Positions 54,359-63,929 of a stretch of DNA of 64,000 nt are shown here, piece after piece. This stretch comes from Mycobacterium sp. (GTDB lineage: Bacteria > Actinomycetota > Actinomycetes > Mycobacteriales > Mycobacteriaceae), in assembly GCA_018401645.1 (NCBI GenBank), contig JAGYKK010000017.1:1-64000 (forward strand), given 5' to 3'. Position numbers and translations under genes: made by a program. The notes below the pieces were generated by a model. It ran no database searches. It saw nothing but the letters and a program-made list of their open reading frames with translations, and was not told the DNA's origin. Each line of letters begins with the position of its first letter. Position 1 is the stretch's first letter.

Positions 54359-55059
54359 CTAATCCAGAAAGCCATGCAGCAGTGTGCGGCCGAACCGGCG
54401 ATGTGCGCCGACATCGCCGCGGCCGCCCCATCGGGATCACCGGCCAGGATCGCCCGCATGATGAGATCGTGCTGATCGTCGGAGTGGGCGATATTGCGCT
54501 CCAGCAATGGAATTCGATCAAGAAGTGCGTTGAGCCGCATCCGGTTCTCCGCTACCAACGGCACCAGTGACGGCGAACCTGCCGCCTCGGCGATCGCCAG
54601 GTGCAATCGGAGTCCAGCCGCCGGTAATCGTGGGAGTGTGCGCCCCGAACATCAGCCATCCGCGCCGACAGGTGATCCATTCGCCTGCGGTCAGGCTGCG
54701 GCCGCCGCCATCCGGGCCGCGCCGACCTCGAGGATTTCCCGCAGTCGCAGTGCATCGTCGATCTCGGCGGGGCTTATCCCGATCGCGGCGCTGATCGGGG
54801 CCGGAAGCCGCTCGGCAGAAAGGTGCCGCCATGCCGCGCCGCGACACCAGATAGCCCGCATCGGCCAGCGACCTGATGGCCTCGCGGACGGTGTCGCGGC
54901 TGACACCGAGACGGGCGGCGAGTTCGCGTTCGGGGGCAGGCAGTCCCCGGGCGCCAGCACTCCGAGTCGGATGGTCGCCAGCAGCCTGCCGACGGTGTCT
55001 TCGAAGGCGTTGCCGAGCGGCCGCAAGAGTGCGGCGCCGGATTCGTCAGGAGCGGCCAT
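54359..55059 (-). CDS. GntR/FadR-family (FCD) regulator, frameshifted
   Basis: [85 protein letters not shown]. Confidence 0.75.
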
Positions 55060-55069
55060 CCGTCTTGGC

Positions 55070-55852
55070 CTACAGCGGTGTCACGTAGGCCGAGCTGATA
55101 CCGCCGTCGACCAGGAAGGTGGCCGCGGTGATGAACGAGGCATCGTCGCTGGCCAAGAACGCCACCGCGGCCGCCATTTCCTCAGCCTCGGCGAACCGAC
55201 CGGCCGGGATGTGTACCAGCCGCCGTGCCGCACGTTCGGGGTCCTTGGCGAAAAGCTCCTGCAGCAGCGGGGTGTTGACCGGGCCCGGGCACAGCGCGTT
55301 CACCCGGATTCCCTGGCGGGCGTACTGCACGCCCAATTCGCGCGACATCGCCAGCACTCCGCCCTTGGCGGCGGTGTAGGAGATCTGGGAGGTGGCCGAG
55401 CCCATCACCGCCACGAAGGACGCGGTGTTGATGATCGAGCCCCGGCCCGCCGGGACCATATGTCGCAGTGCCGCGCGGCAGCAGAGGTAAACGCTCTTGA
55501 GATTGACGTCCTGGACCCGCTGCCAGGCCGGCAGTTCGGTGGTCTCGATGAGGTCGTCATCGGGCGGTGAGATACCGGCGTTGTTGAACGCAATGTCCAC
55601 CGACCCGTAGGTGGCCGCCGCCGTGGCGAATAGATTGTCGACCGCGTCCTCATCGGCTACGTCGACCGCGACGAACAGCCCGCCGACCTCCTCGGCGACC
55701 GGAATCCCGGTGGTGGGCTCGATATCGCCGACAACGACCGTGGCACCTTCGGCGCTCATCCGTCGGGCGGTGGCCAAACCGATTCCGCTTGCCGCACCGG
55801 TGATCACGGCGACCTTGCCGGCCAACCGCTGGGTGAGATCGACGGCCTTCAC
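55070..55852 (-). CDS. SDR-family oxidoreductase
   Basis: LAGKVAVITGAASGIGLATARRMSAEGATVV, NNAGISPP, YTAAKGGVLAMSRELG. Confidence 0.92.
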   Translation of the reverse strand: MKAVDLTQRLAGKVAVITGAASGIGLATARRMSAEGATVVVGDIEPTTGIPVAEEVGGLFVAVDVADEDAVDNLFATAAATYGSVDIAFNNAGISPPDDDLIETTELPAWQRVQDVNLKSVYLCCRAALRHMVPAGRGSIINTASFVAVMGSATSQISYTAAKGGVLAMSRELGVQYARQGIRVNALCPGPVNTPLLQELFAKDPERAARRLVHIPAGRFAEAEEMAAAVAFLASDDASFITAATFLVDGGISSAYVTPL

Positions 55853-57216
55853 GATGCCTCGTGTACGGCGAAGAAAACGTTCTTGGTCTCGGTGAAGTTC
55901 AGCGGTGCGTCGGGTCCGAGTTCGCGGCCCAGCCCGGATTGCTTGAACCCGCCGAACGGGGTGTTGTAGCGCACCGAGGAGTGCGAATTGACGCTCAGGT
56001 TGCCCGCTTCGACGGCTCGCGTGACCCGGATGGCGCGGGACAGGTTCTCGGTCCAGATCGACCCGGATAACCCGTACTCGGTGGCATTCGCCAGTCCGAT
56101 CGCATCGGCCTCGTCATCGAACGGCAGGACCACGACGACCGGGCCGAAGATCTCCTCGGTGACGCTGCAAGCGTCGCGGTCCGGAATCAGCACCGTGGGC
56201 GCGAACCAGTACCCGGGCCCGTTCGGTGCTGATCCGCGGAAAGCGATGGGCGCGTCATAGGGGACATAACTGCACACCGAGTCGTAGTGCCGACGAGACA
56301 CCAGTGGCCCCATCTCGGTTTCGCGAGCATTGGGATCGCCGACCACCACGCCCTTCACCGCTGGTTCGAGCAACTCCATAAAGCGATCGAAGATACTGCG
56401 CTGCACAAGGATTCGACTGCGGGCACAGCAATCCTGACCGGCATTGTCGAATACCCCATAGGGAGCGGTGGCGGCGGCACGCTCCAGGTCGCAGTCGTCA
56501 AAGATGATATTGGCGCTCTTGCCGCCCAGTTCCAGGGTGACCCGCTTGACCTGCCGGGCGGCCCCCGCCATCACCGTGGTGCCGACCTCGGTGGAGCCGG
56601 TGAATACCAGCTTTCGAACACCCGGGTGGGTGATGAACCGTTCCCCCACCACCGTTCCCCGACCCGGCAGCACCTGGAACAAATCCAGCGGAAGTCCCGC
56701 CTGCACCGCCAATTCGCCGAGCCGGATCGACGTCAGCGGCGTCCACTCGGCCGGCTTGAGCACCACCGCGTTGCCCGCGGCCAGGGCCGGTGCAAATCCC
56801 CACGCCGCGATGGGCATCGGGAAGTTCCACGGGGTGATGATCCCGATGACACCCATCGGCTCGTTAAACGTGACGTCCAATCCACCCGCAACCGGAATCT
56901 GTTTGCCGGACAGGCGTTCCGGGGCGCCAGCGTAGAACTGCAGTACATCGCGGACATGACCGGCCTCCCATTCGGCGGCGGAGATGGGATGGCCGGAGTT
57001 GGCGACTTCCAGCGCGGCCAACTCGCCGATGTGGGCGTCGACGATGGCGGCGAAGGCCCGCAACGCGGCGGCGCGTTCGGCGGGCGGCTGCGCGGCCCAG
57101 CGTTTCTGGGCGGTCCCAGCTCGGGCGATCGCGTCATCGACGGCCGCGACATCACAGTGTTCGACGGTGCCCAGGACCTGCTCGGTGGCGGGGTTGATCA
57201 GCTCGGTGGCGCTCAC
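55849..57216 (-). CDS. Aldehyde dehydrogenase (AldC/Rv2858c-like)
   Basis: PWNFPMPIAAWGFAPALAAGNAVVLKPAEWTPL, FTGSTEVGTTVM, VTLELGGKSANIIFDD, GQDCCARSRI. Confidence 0.94.
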   Translation of the reverse strand: MSATELINPATEQVLGTVEHCDVAAVDDAIARAGTAQKRWAAQPPAERAAALRAFAAIVDAHIGELAALEVANSGHPISAAEWEAGHVRDVLQFYAGAPERLSGKQIPVAGGLDVTFNEPMGVIGIITPWNFPMPIAAWGFAPALAAGNAVVLKPAEWTPLTSIRLGELAVQAGLPLDLFQVLPGRGTVVGERFITHPGVRKLVFTGSTEVGTTVMAGAARQVKRVTLELGGKSANIIFDDCDLERAAATAPYGVFDNAGQDCCARSRILVQRSIFDRFMELLEPAVKGVVVGDPNARETEMGPLVSRRHYDSVCSYVPYDAPIAFRGSAPNGPGYWFAPTVLIPDRDACSVTEEIFGPVVVVLPFDDEADAIGLANATEYGLSGSIWTENLSRAIRVTRAVEAGNLSVNSHSSVRYNTPFGGFKQSGLGRELGPDAPLNFTETKNVFFAVHEAS

Positions 57217-58018
57217 GACGGAACCCTCTCCGCCGCGCGGACGGCGGCGGCCTCAATGAGCCCGGCGAACAGCCGGAGATCGCCGGGGGTCTCCTCGGGA
57301 TGCCACTGCACGGCCACCACGAAGTCCGCGCCGGTCATTTCCGTGGCCTCGACCACGCCGTTGCCGTCGCGGGCACTCACCACCAGGCGCTCCCCGAGTC
57401 GGTCGATGCCCTGGTGGTGGTAGCACGCCACCGCCGCGGTCTCCCCGATCAGCGCGGCCACCCGGGTGTGGGGCACGGTGTGGACCGTCGAGGTCGAGAA
57501 TATCGCCCTGCCCCGTTGGTGCCCGGGGTGGCCGATGTCGGGCAGGTGTTGATGCAGGGTGCCCCCCAGGGCCACGTTGAGCACCTGGGCGCCGCGGCAG
57601 ATGCCGAGCACCGGCAGCCGGCAGCGTAGCGCCCCGGCGAGCAGCGCGAACTCCCACTCGTCACGGCCCGTGTCCGGGCTCGTCAGTGGCCGGATGCGGC
57701 CGATGGCCGTAAGCCGCCGGGTCGATCGCGACCGCCGGTGATGACCAACCCGTCGATGCCGGTGAGTACCCGCGCGGCGATGCCGACGTCGACCGGTTGC
57801 GGCGGCAGCAGCGTGGCGATCCCGCCGGCGCGGGTGACGCCGTGCAGGTAGGCCTCGGGCAGGAAACTGGCACGGACATCCCACGCCCCGGTCTGCGCTT
57901 GCTGCAGGTAGGTGGTCATCCCGATCACCGGGCGAGCAGACGCAAAGGACTCCGAAACGCCGGGGTTGCGGGAGTTTTTGTGTCTGCTCGCGGGGAAATC
58001 AGAGCCGCTCAAAGCCAC
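57213..58018 (-). CDS. Gamma-glutamyl-gamma-aminobutyrate hydrolase (PuuD/Rv2859c-like), frameshift near 57700; start uncertain
   Basis: GMTTYLQQAQTGAWDVRASFLPEAYLHGVTRAGGIATLLPPQPVD; LPVLGICRGAQVLNVALGGTLHQHLPD; VQWHPEE. Confidence 0.85.
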
Positions 58019-59513
58019 GCACTCGTTCCCAATCGGTGACGCACGAGTTGAATTCGGCCAGTTCCACCCGGGCGTTGTTCAGGTAATGCTCGACGACATC
58101 ACCGCCGAACGCGGCTCGAGCCACCGCGGATCCCGAGAACAACTCCGCCGCCTCGGCGAGGGTGACCGGCAGTCGCTGCGCGTCCCCGGCGTAGGCGTTG
58201 CCCCGGCACGGATCGGACAGTTCCAGACCTTCGTCGATGCCGTGCAGTCCGCCGGCGATCAACGCAGCCACCGCCAGATACTGGTTGACGTCACCGCCCG
58301 GAGTGCGGCACTCCACCCGCATCGAGTGGCCGACGCCGACCACCCGCAACGCACAGGTCCGATTGTCCAGACCCCAGGTGATGGCCGTCGGTGCGAAACT
58401 GCCTGCGGCAAAACGTTTGTAGGAGTTGATGTTCGGAGCGCTGAACAATGTGAGTTCACGCATAGTGGTCAGTTGCCCGGCGACGAAGCTGCGGAACATC
58501 GCCGACATGCCCAGTGGATCGGCGGAGTCCGCGAGCACCGCCGTCCCGTCCTCGCCGCGCAACGATAGATGGATGTGACAGCTGTTGCCCTCACGTTCGT
58601 CGAACTTGGCCATGAAGGTCAGGGCCTTGCCGTGCCGGTCGGCGATCTCCTTGGCGCCGTTGCGGTAGATGGTGTGGTTATCACAGGTGACCAAGGCGTC
58701 GTCGTAGCGGAAGGCGATCTCCTGCTGGCCGGCGTTGCACTCTCCCTTGACCCCCTCGCAGTACATACCCGCCCCGTCCATACCCAACCGGATGTCGCGC
58801 AGCAGCGGTTCCATACGGGTGGAGGCGTGGATGGCATAGTCGACGTTGTAGTCGCTGGACTTGATCAGGCCCCGGTAGCCGGCCGCCCAGGCGTCGCGGT
58901 AGGTACCGTCGAACACCAGGAACTCCAACTCCGTGCCGACGAAAGCGGTCAGGCCACGCTCAGCGAGGCGGTCGAGTTGAGTGCGCAGAATGGTGCGCGG
59001 CGCGGCCACGACGAGATCCCCCGAGGCGGACCCGGCGGCACCACCGTGCCCCCATCGAAGGTCAGCCATCACCAGCGCCGTTCCCGGCAGCCAGGGAATC
59101 ACTCGCAGGGTGCTCATGTCGGGCACCATCACCATATCGCCGTAGCCGGACGCCCAACTCGACATCGCGTATCCGTCGACAGTGTTCATTTCCACGTCCA
59201 CAGCCAGCAGGTAGTTGCAGCACTCGGCGCCGTGGGCGGCGACCTCCTCGGCAAACAACCTCGCCGAGACCCGTTTGCCGGTCAGCCTGCCCTGCATGTC
59301 GGCGAACGCGACGATCACCGTGTCGATCTCGCCGGCGGCCATCAGCCGTTCCAGTTCGCCTGGGGTCAGCAGGCCGCGGCGACGGCCGGTGTCAGACGCC
59401 ACGTACGCCCCTTCCCGGGTGCGGGCACCCACCGCTTCAGACCAGGTGCTGTCCAAAGGTAGGACAACCGACCATAGCGGGCCTACTGTGCCTAGCACCA
59501 GTTCCGTAGTCAT
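57999..59513 (-). CDS. glnA4: GlnA4-type glutamine synthetase-like gamma-glutamyl ligase
   Basis: DMQGRLTGKRVSARLFAEEVAAHGAECCNYLLAVDVEMNTVDGYAMSSWASGYGDMVMVPD; NSCHIHLSL; PTAITWGLDNRTCALRVVG. Confidence 0.88.
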   Translation of the reverse strand: MTTELVLGTVGPLWSVVLPLDSTWSEAVGARTREGAYVASDTGRRRGLLTPGELERLMAAGEIDTVIVAFADMQGRLTGKRVSARLFAEEVAAHGAECCNYLLAVDVEMNTVDGYAMSSWASGYGDMVMVPDMSTLRVIPWLPGTALVMADLRWGHGGAAGSASGDLVVAAPRTILRTQLDRLAERGLTAFVGTELEFLVFDGTYRDAWAAGYRGLIKSSDYNVDYAIHASTRMEPLLRDIRLGMDGAGMYCEGVKGECNAGQQEIAFRYDDALVTCDNHTIYRNGAKEIADRHGKALTFMAKFDEREGNSCHIHLSLRGEDGTAVLADSADPLGMSAMFRSFVAGQLTTMRELTLFSAPNINSYKRFAAGSFAPTAITWGLDNRTCALRVVGVGHSMRVECRTPGGDVNQYLAVAALIAGGLHGIDEGLELSDPCRGNAYAGDAQRLPVTLAEAAELFSGSAVARAAFGGDVVEHYLNNARVELAEFNSCVTDWERVRGFERL

Positions 59514-59539
59514 CAGCGCCCCTCGGAAGGACCGACCAG

Positions 59540-61111
59540 ATGCCCGAAGGTCACGAGCCACTCGACGACGACGAACGCCACCTAGCGAGACTGGGCTACG
59601 CCCAGGAACTCGACCGCTCATGGTCGGGGTTCTCGAATTTTGCGATTTCCTTCTCGATCATCTCAATCCTGGCGGGCTGCTTCACCTCGTTCGGCCTGGG
59701 TTGGAACAACGGCGGGCCGGCCGCCATCGCCTGGGGCTGGCCGATCTTTGCCGGCTTCATCCTGCTGATCGGCTTCTGCATGTCGGAGTTGGTCTCAGCG
59801 TTCCCGACCTCCGGCGGGATCTACTGGTGGGCCGCCAAACTCGGCGGACCCAAGGCCGGCTACTACACCGGTTGGCTGAACCTCGTCGGCCTGGTCGCGA
59901 TCCTGGCCTCGGTGTCCTACGGCAGCGCCACATTCCTGGATCTGACCCTGGGCACCCTCAGCGAAAGCTGGCTGGCCGACTACAGCCTCAGGCGGGTGTT
60001 CGTGATATTTCTGATTATCCTTGCCGTGGTTGCCGTGATCAACATCTTCTCCAGCCACCTCCTCGCCGTGATCAACAACATTTCGGTCTGGTGGCACGTG
60101 GCCGGTGCCGCCGCGGTGATTGCGATCTTGTTCCTGGTTCCCGAGCGCCATGCCAGTGTCGGCGACGTATTCGCCCGCACCATCAACAACAGCGGCATGT
60201 TCGGCGGATCCACCACCGGATGGGGCTGGCTGCTGTTCGTACTGCCGATATCGGCGATCCTCACCCAGTACACGATCACCGGGTACGACGCCTCGGCGCA
60301 CCTGTCCGAGGAAACCCGCAGCGCCGCCGACGCCGCGGCCAAGGGCATTTGGCGATCGATCTTCTACTCGGCGATCGGTGGCTGGATTCTCCTGCTGTCA
60401 TTCTTGTTCGCGGTTCAGGACGCCGACGGGGTGTCGGCGGCCGGCGGCGGGGTGGCGTCGATCTTCAACCAGGCGCTGACCTCCGAGTGGGCCGCGGCGG
60501 TGTTGTTCATCTCCACCGCCGGTCAGCTGTTCTGCACCACTGCCTGCCAGACCAGCGCATCGCGGATGCTGTTCGCGTTCAGCCGCGACCGTGCGGTGCC
60601 CGGCCACCAGTTGTGGTCGGCGTTGAACTCCCGACGGGTACCGGCCAACGCGGTCATCGTCACAGCGGTGATCGCAGCCATGATCACCCTGCCCGCGCTG
60701 GTCGAGGTCGATATCAACGGTGCGCCGGTGCCGGTGGCCTTCTTCGCGGTGGTGTCCATCGGCGTGGTCGGGCTGTACCTGGCCTTCGCGGTACCGATTT
60801 ACTACCGCCTCAAAGCCGGTGACTCATTCCAAACGGGAAGCTGGAATCTTGGCAGGCACTACCGGTGGATGGCCCCGCTGGCGCTGGCCGAGATCATTCT
60901 CACCTCGATCGTCGCGATGTTTCCGACCTCGCTGGGCGGTATGCCCTGGGATCCCAGCTTCGAGTGGAAGTTTCTCAACTACACCCCTTTGCTCGTCGGC
61001 GGCACACTGATTTTGCTGTGGATCTACTGGCATGTCTCGGTGAAGAAGTGGTTCACCGGTCCGGTGCGGCAAGTGGACGACAGCGGTGCGCAACTGGACG
61101 GGGTTCGCTAG
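59540..61111 (+). CDS. APC-family amino acid/amine permease
   Basis: FSNFAISFSIISILAGCFTSFGLGWNNGGPAAIAWGWPIFAGFILLIGFCMSELVSAFPTSGGIYWWAAKLGG. Confidence 0.9.
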   Translation: MPEGHEPLDDDERHLARLGYAQELDRSWSGFSNFAISFSIISILAGCFTSFGLGWNNGGPAAIAWGWPIFAGFILLIGFCMSELVSAFPTSGGIYWWAAKLGGPKAGYYTGWLNLVGLVAILASVSYGSATFLDLTLGTLSESWLADYSLRRVFVIFLIILAVVAVINIFSSHLLAVINNISVWWHVAGAAAVIAILFLVPERHASVGDVFARTINNSGMFGGSTTGWGWLLFVLPISAILTQYTITGYDASAHLSEETRSAADAAAKGIWRSIFYSAIGGWILLLSFLFAVQDADGVSAAGGGVASIFNQALTSEWAAAVLFISTAGQLFCTTACQTSASRMLFAFSRDRAVPGHQLWSALNSRRVPANAVIVTAVIAAMITLPALVEVDINGAPVPVAFFAVVSIGVVGLYLAFAVPIYYRLKAGDSFQTGSWNLGRHYRWMAPLALAEIILTSIVAMFPTSLGGMPWDPSFEWKFLNYTPLLVGGTLILLWIYWHVSVKKWFTGPVRQVDDSGAQLDGVR

Positions 61112-61118
61112 CCGGGGT

Positions 61119-61526
61119 TCAGACTCCGACCACCCGGATCAGGTCTTCCAGCCCGCCGAAGTCGGCGATGTTGCGGGTATAGAGGTCGAGGCCGCAGGTG
61201 TGGGCCGTGGCGGCGATCAGCAGGTCTGCGAACCTCGTCCGGGGATGCGGGCCGTTGCCCAGCGCGGCTGCTGCCACGAGGCCGTAACTGCGTGCGGCGG
61301 CAGCGTCGAATGGTGGTGTCCTGCCATGCGACAGTGGCCAACTACGAGTACCTGGTCTATTGGCGCTTTTATCAGGACGGCAACATCGAATGCGAGCAGT
61401 GGCCCGGCCGCCAATTCGGCGGCGGTGATGGCCGAGATCGCCACCTTCGTCGGGCAACGCGGCTCGCACCGCGGGGTCATGCCAGTCGATCACCACCGAG
61501 GTGTCCAGCAGCCCCGTCGCGGTCAC
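61119..61526 (-). CDS. vapC: PIN-domain toxin VapC, internally disrupted (about 61308-61398)
   Basis: MTATGLLDTSVVIDWHDP, ISAITAAELAAGPLL (frame 2), then FDAAAARSYGLVAAAALGNGPHPRTRFADLLIAATAHTCGLDLYTRNIADFGGLEDLIRVVGV*. Confidence 0.8.
   Translation of the reverse strand: MTATGLLDTSVVIDWHDPAVRAALPDEGGDLGHHRRRIGGRATARIRCCRPDKSANRPGTRSWPLSHGRTPPFDAAAARSYGLVAAAALGNGPHPRTRFADLLIAATAHTCGLDLYTRNIADFGGLEDLIRVVGV
61308..61398 (+). other. Copper amine oxidase fragment containing the topaquinone-site motif, embedded antisense in vapC
   Basis: Plus-strand translation RMVVSCHATVANYEYLVYWRFYQDGNIECE; T-x-x-N-Y-(D/E)-Y is the copper amine oxidase TPQ consensus; nothing upstream or downstream continues the family. 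Confidence 0.8.
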
Positions 61527-61778
61527 CGCGTGATGCTCTGATCGAAGGCAGCGTCGAGATCAGCGCGAAAGCGGCGGTGGTCGATTCGGACGTCGGCCGC
61601 AGCCAGTTCATCGATGTCCTTACGGCTGACGAAGGTGCGCCGGTGCGCCCGGATCGGCCTGAGTTCAGCCACCGGTTCCCCGTTGCGGGTGACGATGAAC
61701 GTCTCCCCCGCCGTCACGGCCTCGATCACTTTCGCGTTGTCGTTGCGCAGTTCTCGCTGCGGGATAGTCCTGGCCATC
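61523..61778 (-). CDS. vapB: VapB-type antitoxin (prevent-host-death family)
   Basis: MARTIPQRELRNDNAKVIEAVTAGETFIVTRNGEPVAELRPI; overlaps vapC by 4 bp. Confidence 0.88.
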
Positions 61779-61785
61779 ACCCTAG

Positions 61786-61813
61786 TGTAGCGATAGGTGC
61801 TACACATCGCTAC
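61786..61813 (-). promoter_or_regulatory. Candidate vapBC operator: interlocking inverted repeats
   Basis: GTGTAGC(GATAGGT)GCTACAC and TAGCGAT(AGGTGCTACAC)ATCGCTA, directly upstream of the vapB ATG. Confidence 0.6.
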
Positions 61814-61909
61814 GAGGCCGGGCGTCACCCAGTCGCGGGCACTGCTCTTTCTGGTGGCCCACGGCGCCGAAGCGGCATTCAGTCTGACGGGGATCTCGTC
61901 ATACAGGCA

Positions 61910-62341
61910 TCATGGTTTGTCGCGCTCGGACTTCGAATCACGTTCCAGCTCAAGCACTTCCATCAGGAGATTCTCGTTGATGAGGTCGAACTCAATGTCT
62001 TCGACCCTCATGTGGTGTCGCACCCGATTGAAGAACTCGTTCACCGCCGAGTTGTACTTGAAGGTGGCATGTCGGTTGAGTTCCGGCGCCGCAACATCGG
62101 TCAACTGCGCGGCAATCGCGGTATAGGCGACCCGCTGAGCGCTGTCAGCGACATCGGCCGGCGCCACCAGCCGGATTTCTGAGAGCAGTGACGTGATTTC
62201 CCGCGCTTCATTGTCAAGGACTCCGGTCTCCTTGGCCAGTTGCATCAGAATTCGCATCCGTCCCCCGCCGGCTTCAATCCCCGGATAGATCCCTCTCGCG
62301 GCCGCAAGGGCTTCTTCGTCATTGGTCTCCGGTGACATCAC
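61910..62341 (-). CDS. Hypothetical protein
   Basis: 143-aa ORF MMSPETNDEEALAAARGIYPGIEAGGG... with plausible helical composition. Confidence 0.55.
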   Translation of the reverse strand: MMSPETNDEEALAAARGIYPGIEAGGGRMRILMQLAKETGVLDNEAREITSLLSEIRLVAPADVADSAQRVAYTAIAAQLTDVAAPELNRHATFKYNSAVNEFFNRVRHHMRVEDIEFDLINENLLMEVLELERDSKSERDKP

Positions 62342-62365
62342 CAGTGCGCCCGCAGGCCCCCACCG

Positions 62366-62596
62366 CTAGGCTATCCGCTCCAGCGCGGTGCTTGCCTTTA
62401 GTTTTTCGATCCCGGTGATGAACGCGATCGCGCCTTCGCGTAACAGTGTGTTGCGGCTCCGCGACTCCTCGGCGGCCGACGTGCGTTCGTGCATTCGGGT
62501 CGACGTCCAGTATCCGACCAGACCGCCGACCACCGTGCCCATCAGGCTCGACGCCGCTGTCATGGCCGGAATGACCCAGACGGGCGTGTTAGCCAT
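62366..62596 (-). CDS. Small hypothetical membrane-anchored protein
   Basis: VIPAMTAASSLMGTVVGGLVGYW N-terminal TM segment. Confidence 0.5.
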   Translation of the reverse strand: MANTPVWVIPAMTAASSLMGTVVGGLVGYWTSTRMHERTSAAEESRSRNTLLREGAIAFITGIEKLKASTALERIA

Positions 62597-62628
62597 CAGT
62601 GTCGCTTCCCCCTGGGACCCGGGCGTAC

Positions 62629-63200
62629 CTAGTAGGTGCTGGTGCGCAGCACGATCTCGGCGGCCAGCTGCGCCATCGACTCGGCGGCAGTGCGTCGGGC
62701 GGCGGACTCCACCAACCGGAAGTCACCGTAGACGAATCGCTGGCTGGCCCGGATCATGGCTCGAGCCGCGGGGCTGGTCACTATCGCCGTGGTGTTCATC
62801 TCAACCGGCGACAATCCGTCCTGGTTCAGGCCCTGCGTGGATCGGGTACCTGCGGATGCCCGCGGTCGATCACCACCAGTCTGGTGAACTGATCCGGCCG
62901 AAGCCGCCGCAGCCTCCCAGGCCAACTCGGCCCCGACGCGGTCTCCGACAAGCACCGCCCAGGGACGTCAAGGTGTCCAGAACCGCCACCACGGCCTTGG
63001 GGTGTAATCGCGGATCCGCACCGATAACGATGGTGCGGATGGCCGCGAGCGTGCAGTCGTTGCGTCAGCGCGTCGTGGCTGCAATCCGCGGCCGGCGGGT
63101 GCTGGGCCGAACCCAGCACCACGACGTAGGGCCCTTTGTCGGGTCCGGCGACACTTACCGGCACCGGGAAACCATCGACGGTCATCAGCGTCGCTGGCAT
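62629..63200 (-). CDS. Alpha/beta-hydrolase-like protein, frameshifted
   Basis: MPATLMTVDGFPVPVSVAGPDKGPYVVVLGSAQHPP start; VLVGDRVGAELAWEAAAASAG and AARAMIRASQRFVYGDFRLVESAARRTAAESMAQLAAEIVLRTSTY in other frames. Confidence 0.5.
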
Positions 63201-63260
63201 TTAGCCACGCTACTGCGCACCGACCGATGGCGGAGGGGTTTCGGGGTCAGACTCCCGCTA

Positions 63261-63929
63261 TCAGGAGGACGATCTGATCCGGGCGACCTGTTTGGTGAAG
63301 ACATCCAGGAACGTCTGCGGCAGTTTGGCTTTGGCCCCGATGCTCGGGTTATCGGCGGGTAACGCGATGCCGAACACGGCGTGGGGACCCACATTCCGGA
63401 AGGCCATATAGATGTTGCTGGTCGCGGTCCGCAGGGTCATGCTCTGCTGGTAGGCCAATCCGCCCGCTTCCAATCCGGGCAACTCCGCCGTCGTGATGGG
63501 GATGCCTGGAGAATTTGGGTCGAAGAAGGCTTCGAATTTCGCACACCGATTCGCCGCGGCCTCGATCTGGTCCAGGTCCAGGTTCCAGGACAGCAGTGTC
63601 ACAGCGATTCGGGCTCCGTCGTAGGAGACGGCGTATTTGGCCGCGCTTCCCGGTCCCCTCTCAGCGGTCTGGGCGATCGCACCGGTCAGCGCATTCGAGC
63701 AGCCCTGCGGCCGCGACAGCATCGGGCCGGGCTCACCAGCACCGTCAGGCTCTCGGGGGTTCTCGATGATCCGGTCGTACTGCACGCCGGGCGGAAAATC
63801 GTCCGCACCCAGCAATGCCCGCTCAAGAACGGCTCCGGGCCACGTCGCAGTACCCGTCACCGTGGTGGCGCAGCTGGTCAGGAGTACGACCACGGCCAGC
63901 ACAACGACCGTCATTCGACGAACCACCAT
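63261..63929 (-). CDS. Putative lipoprotein
   Basis: Signal peptide with lipobox MTVVVLAVVVLLTSCATTVTG; DUF5642-like secreted protein. Confidence 0.7.
   Translation of the reverse strand: MVVRRMTVVVLAVVVLLTSCATTVTGTATWPGAVLERALLGADDFPPGVQYDRIIENPREPDGAGEPGPMLSRPQGCSNALTGAIAQTAERGPGSAAKYAVSYDGARIAVTLLSWNLDLDQIEAAANRCAKFEAFFDPNSPGIPITTAELPGLEAGGLAYQQSMTLRTATSNIYMAFRNVGPHAVFGIALPADNPSIGAKAKLPQTFLDVFTKQVARIRSSS

Noticed and set aside
59215-60822. 535-aa plus-strand ORF overlapping glnA4 and the permease
   Set aside because: Out-of-frame with both well-supported genes; low-complexity Arg/Pro/His composition.
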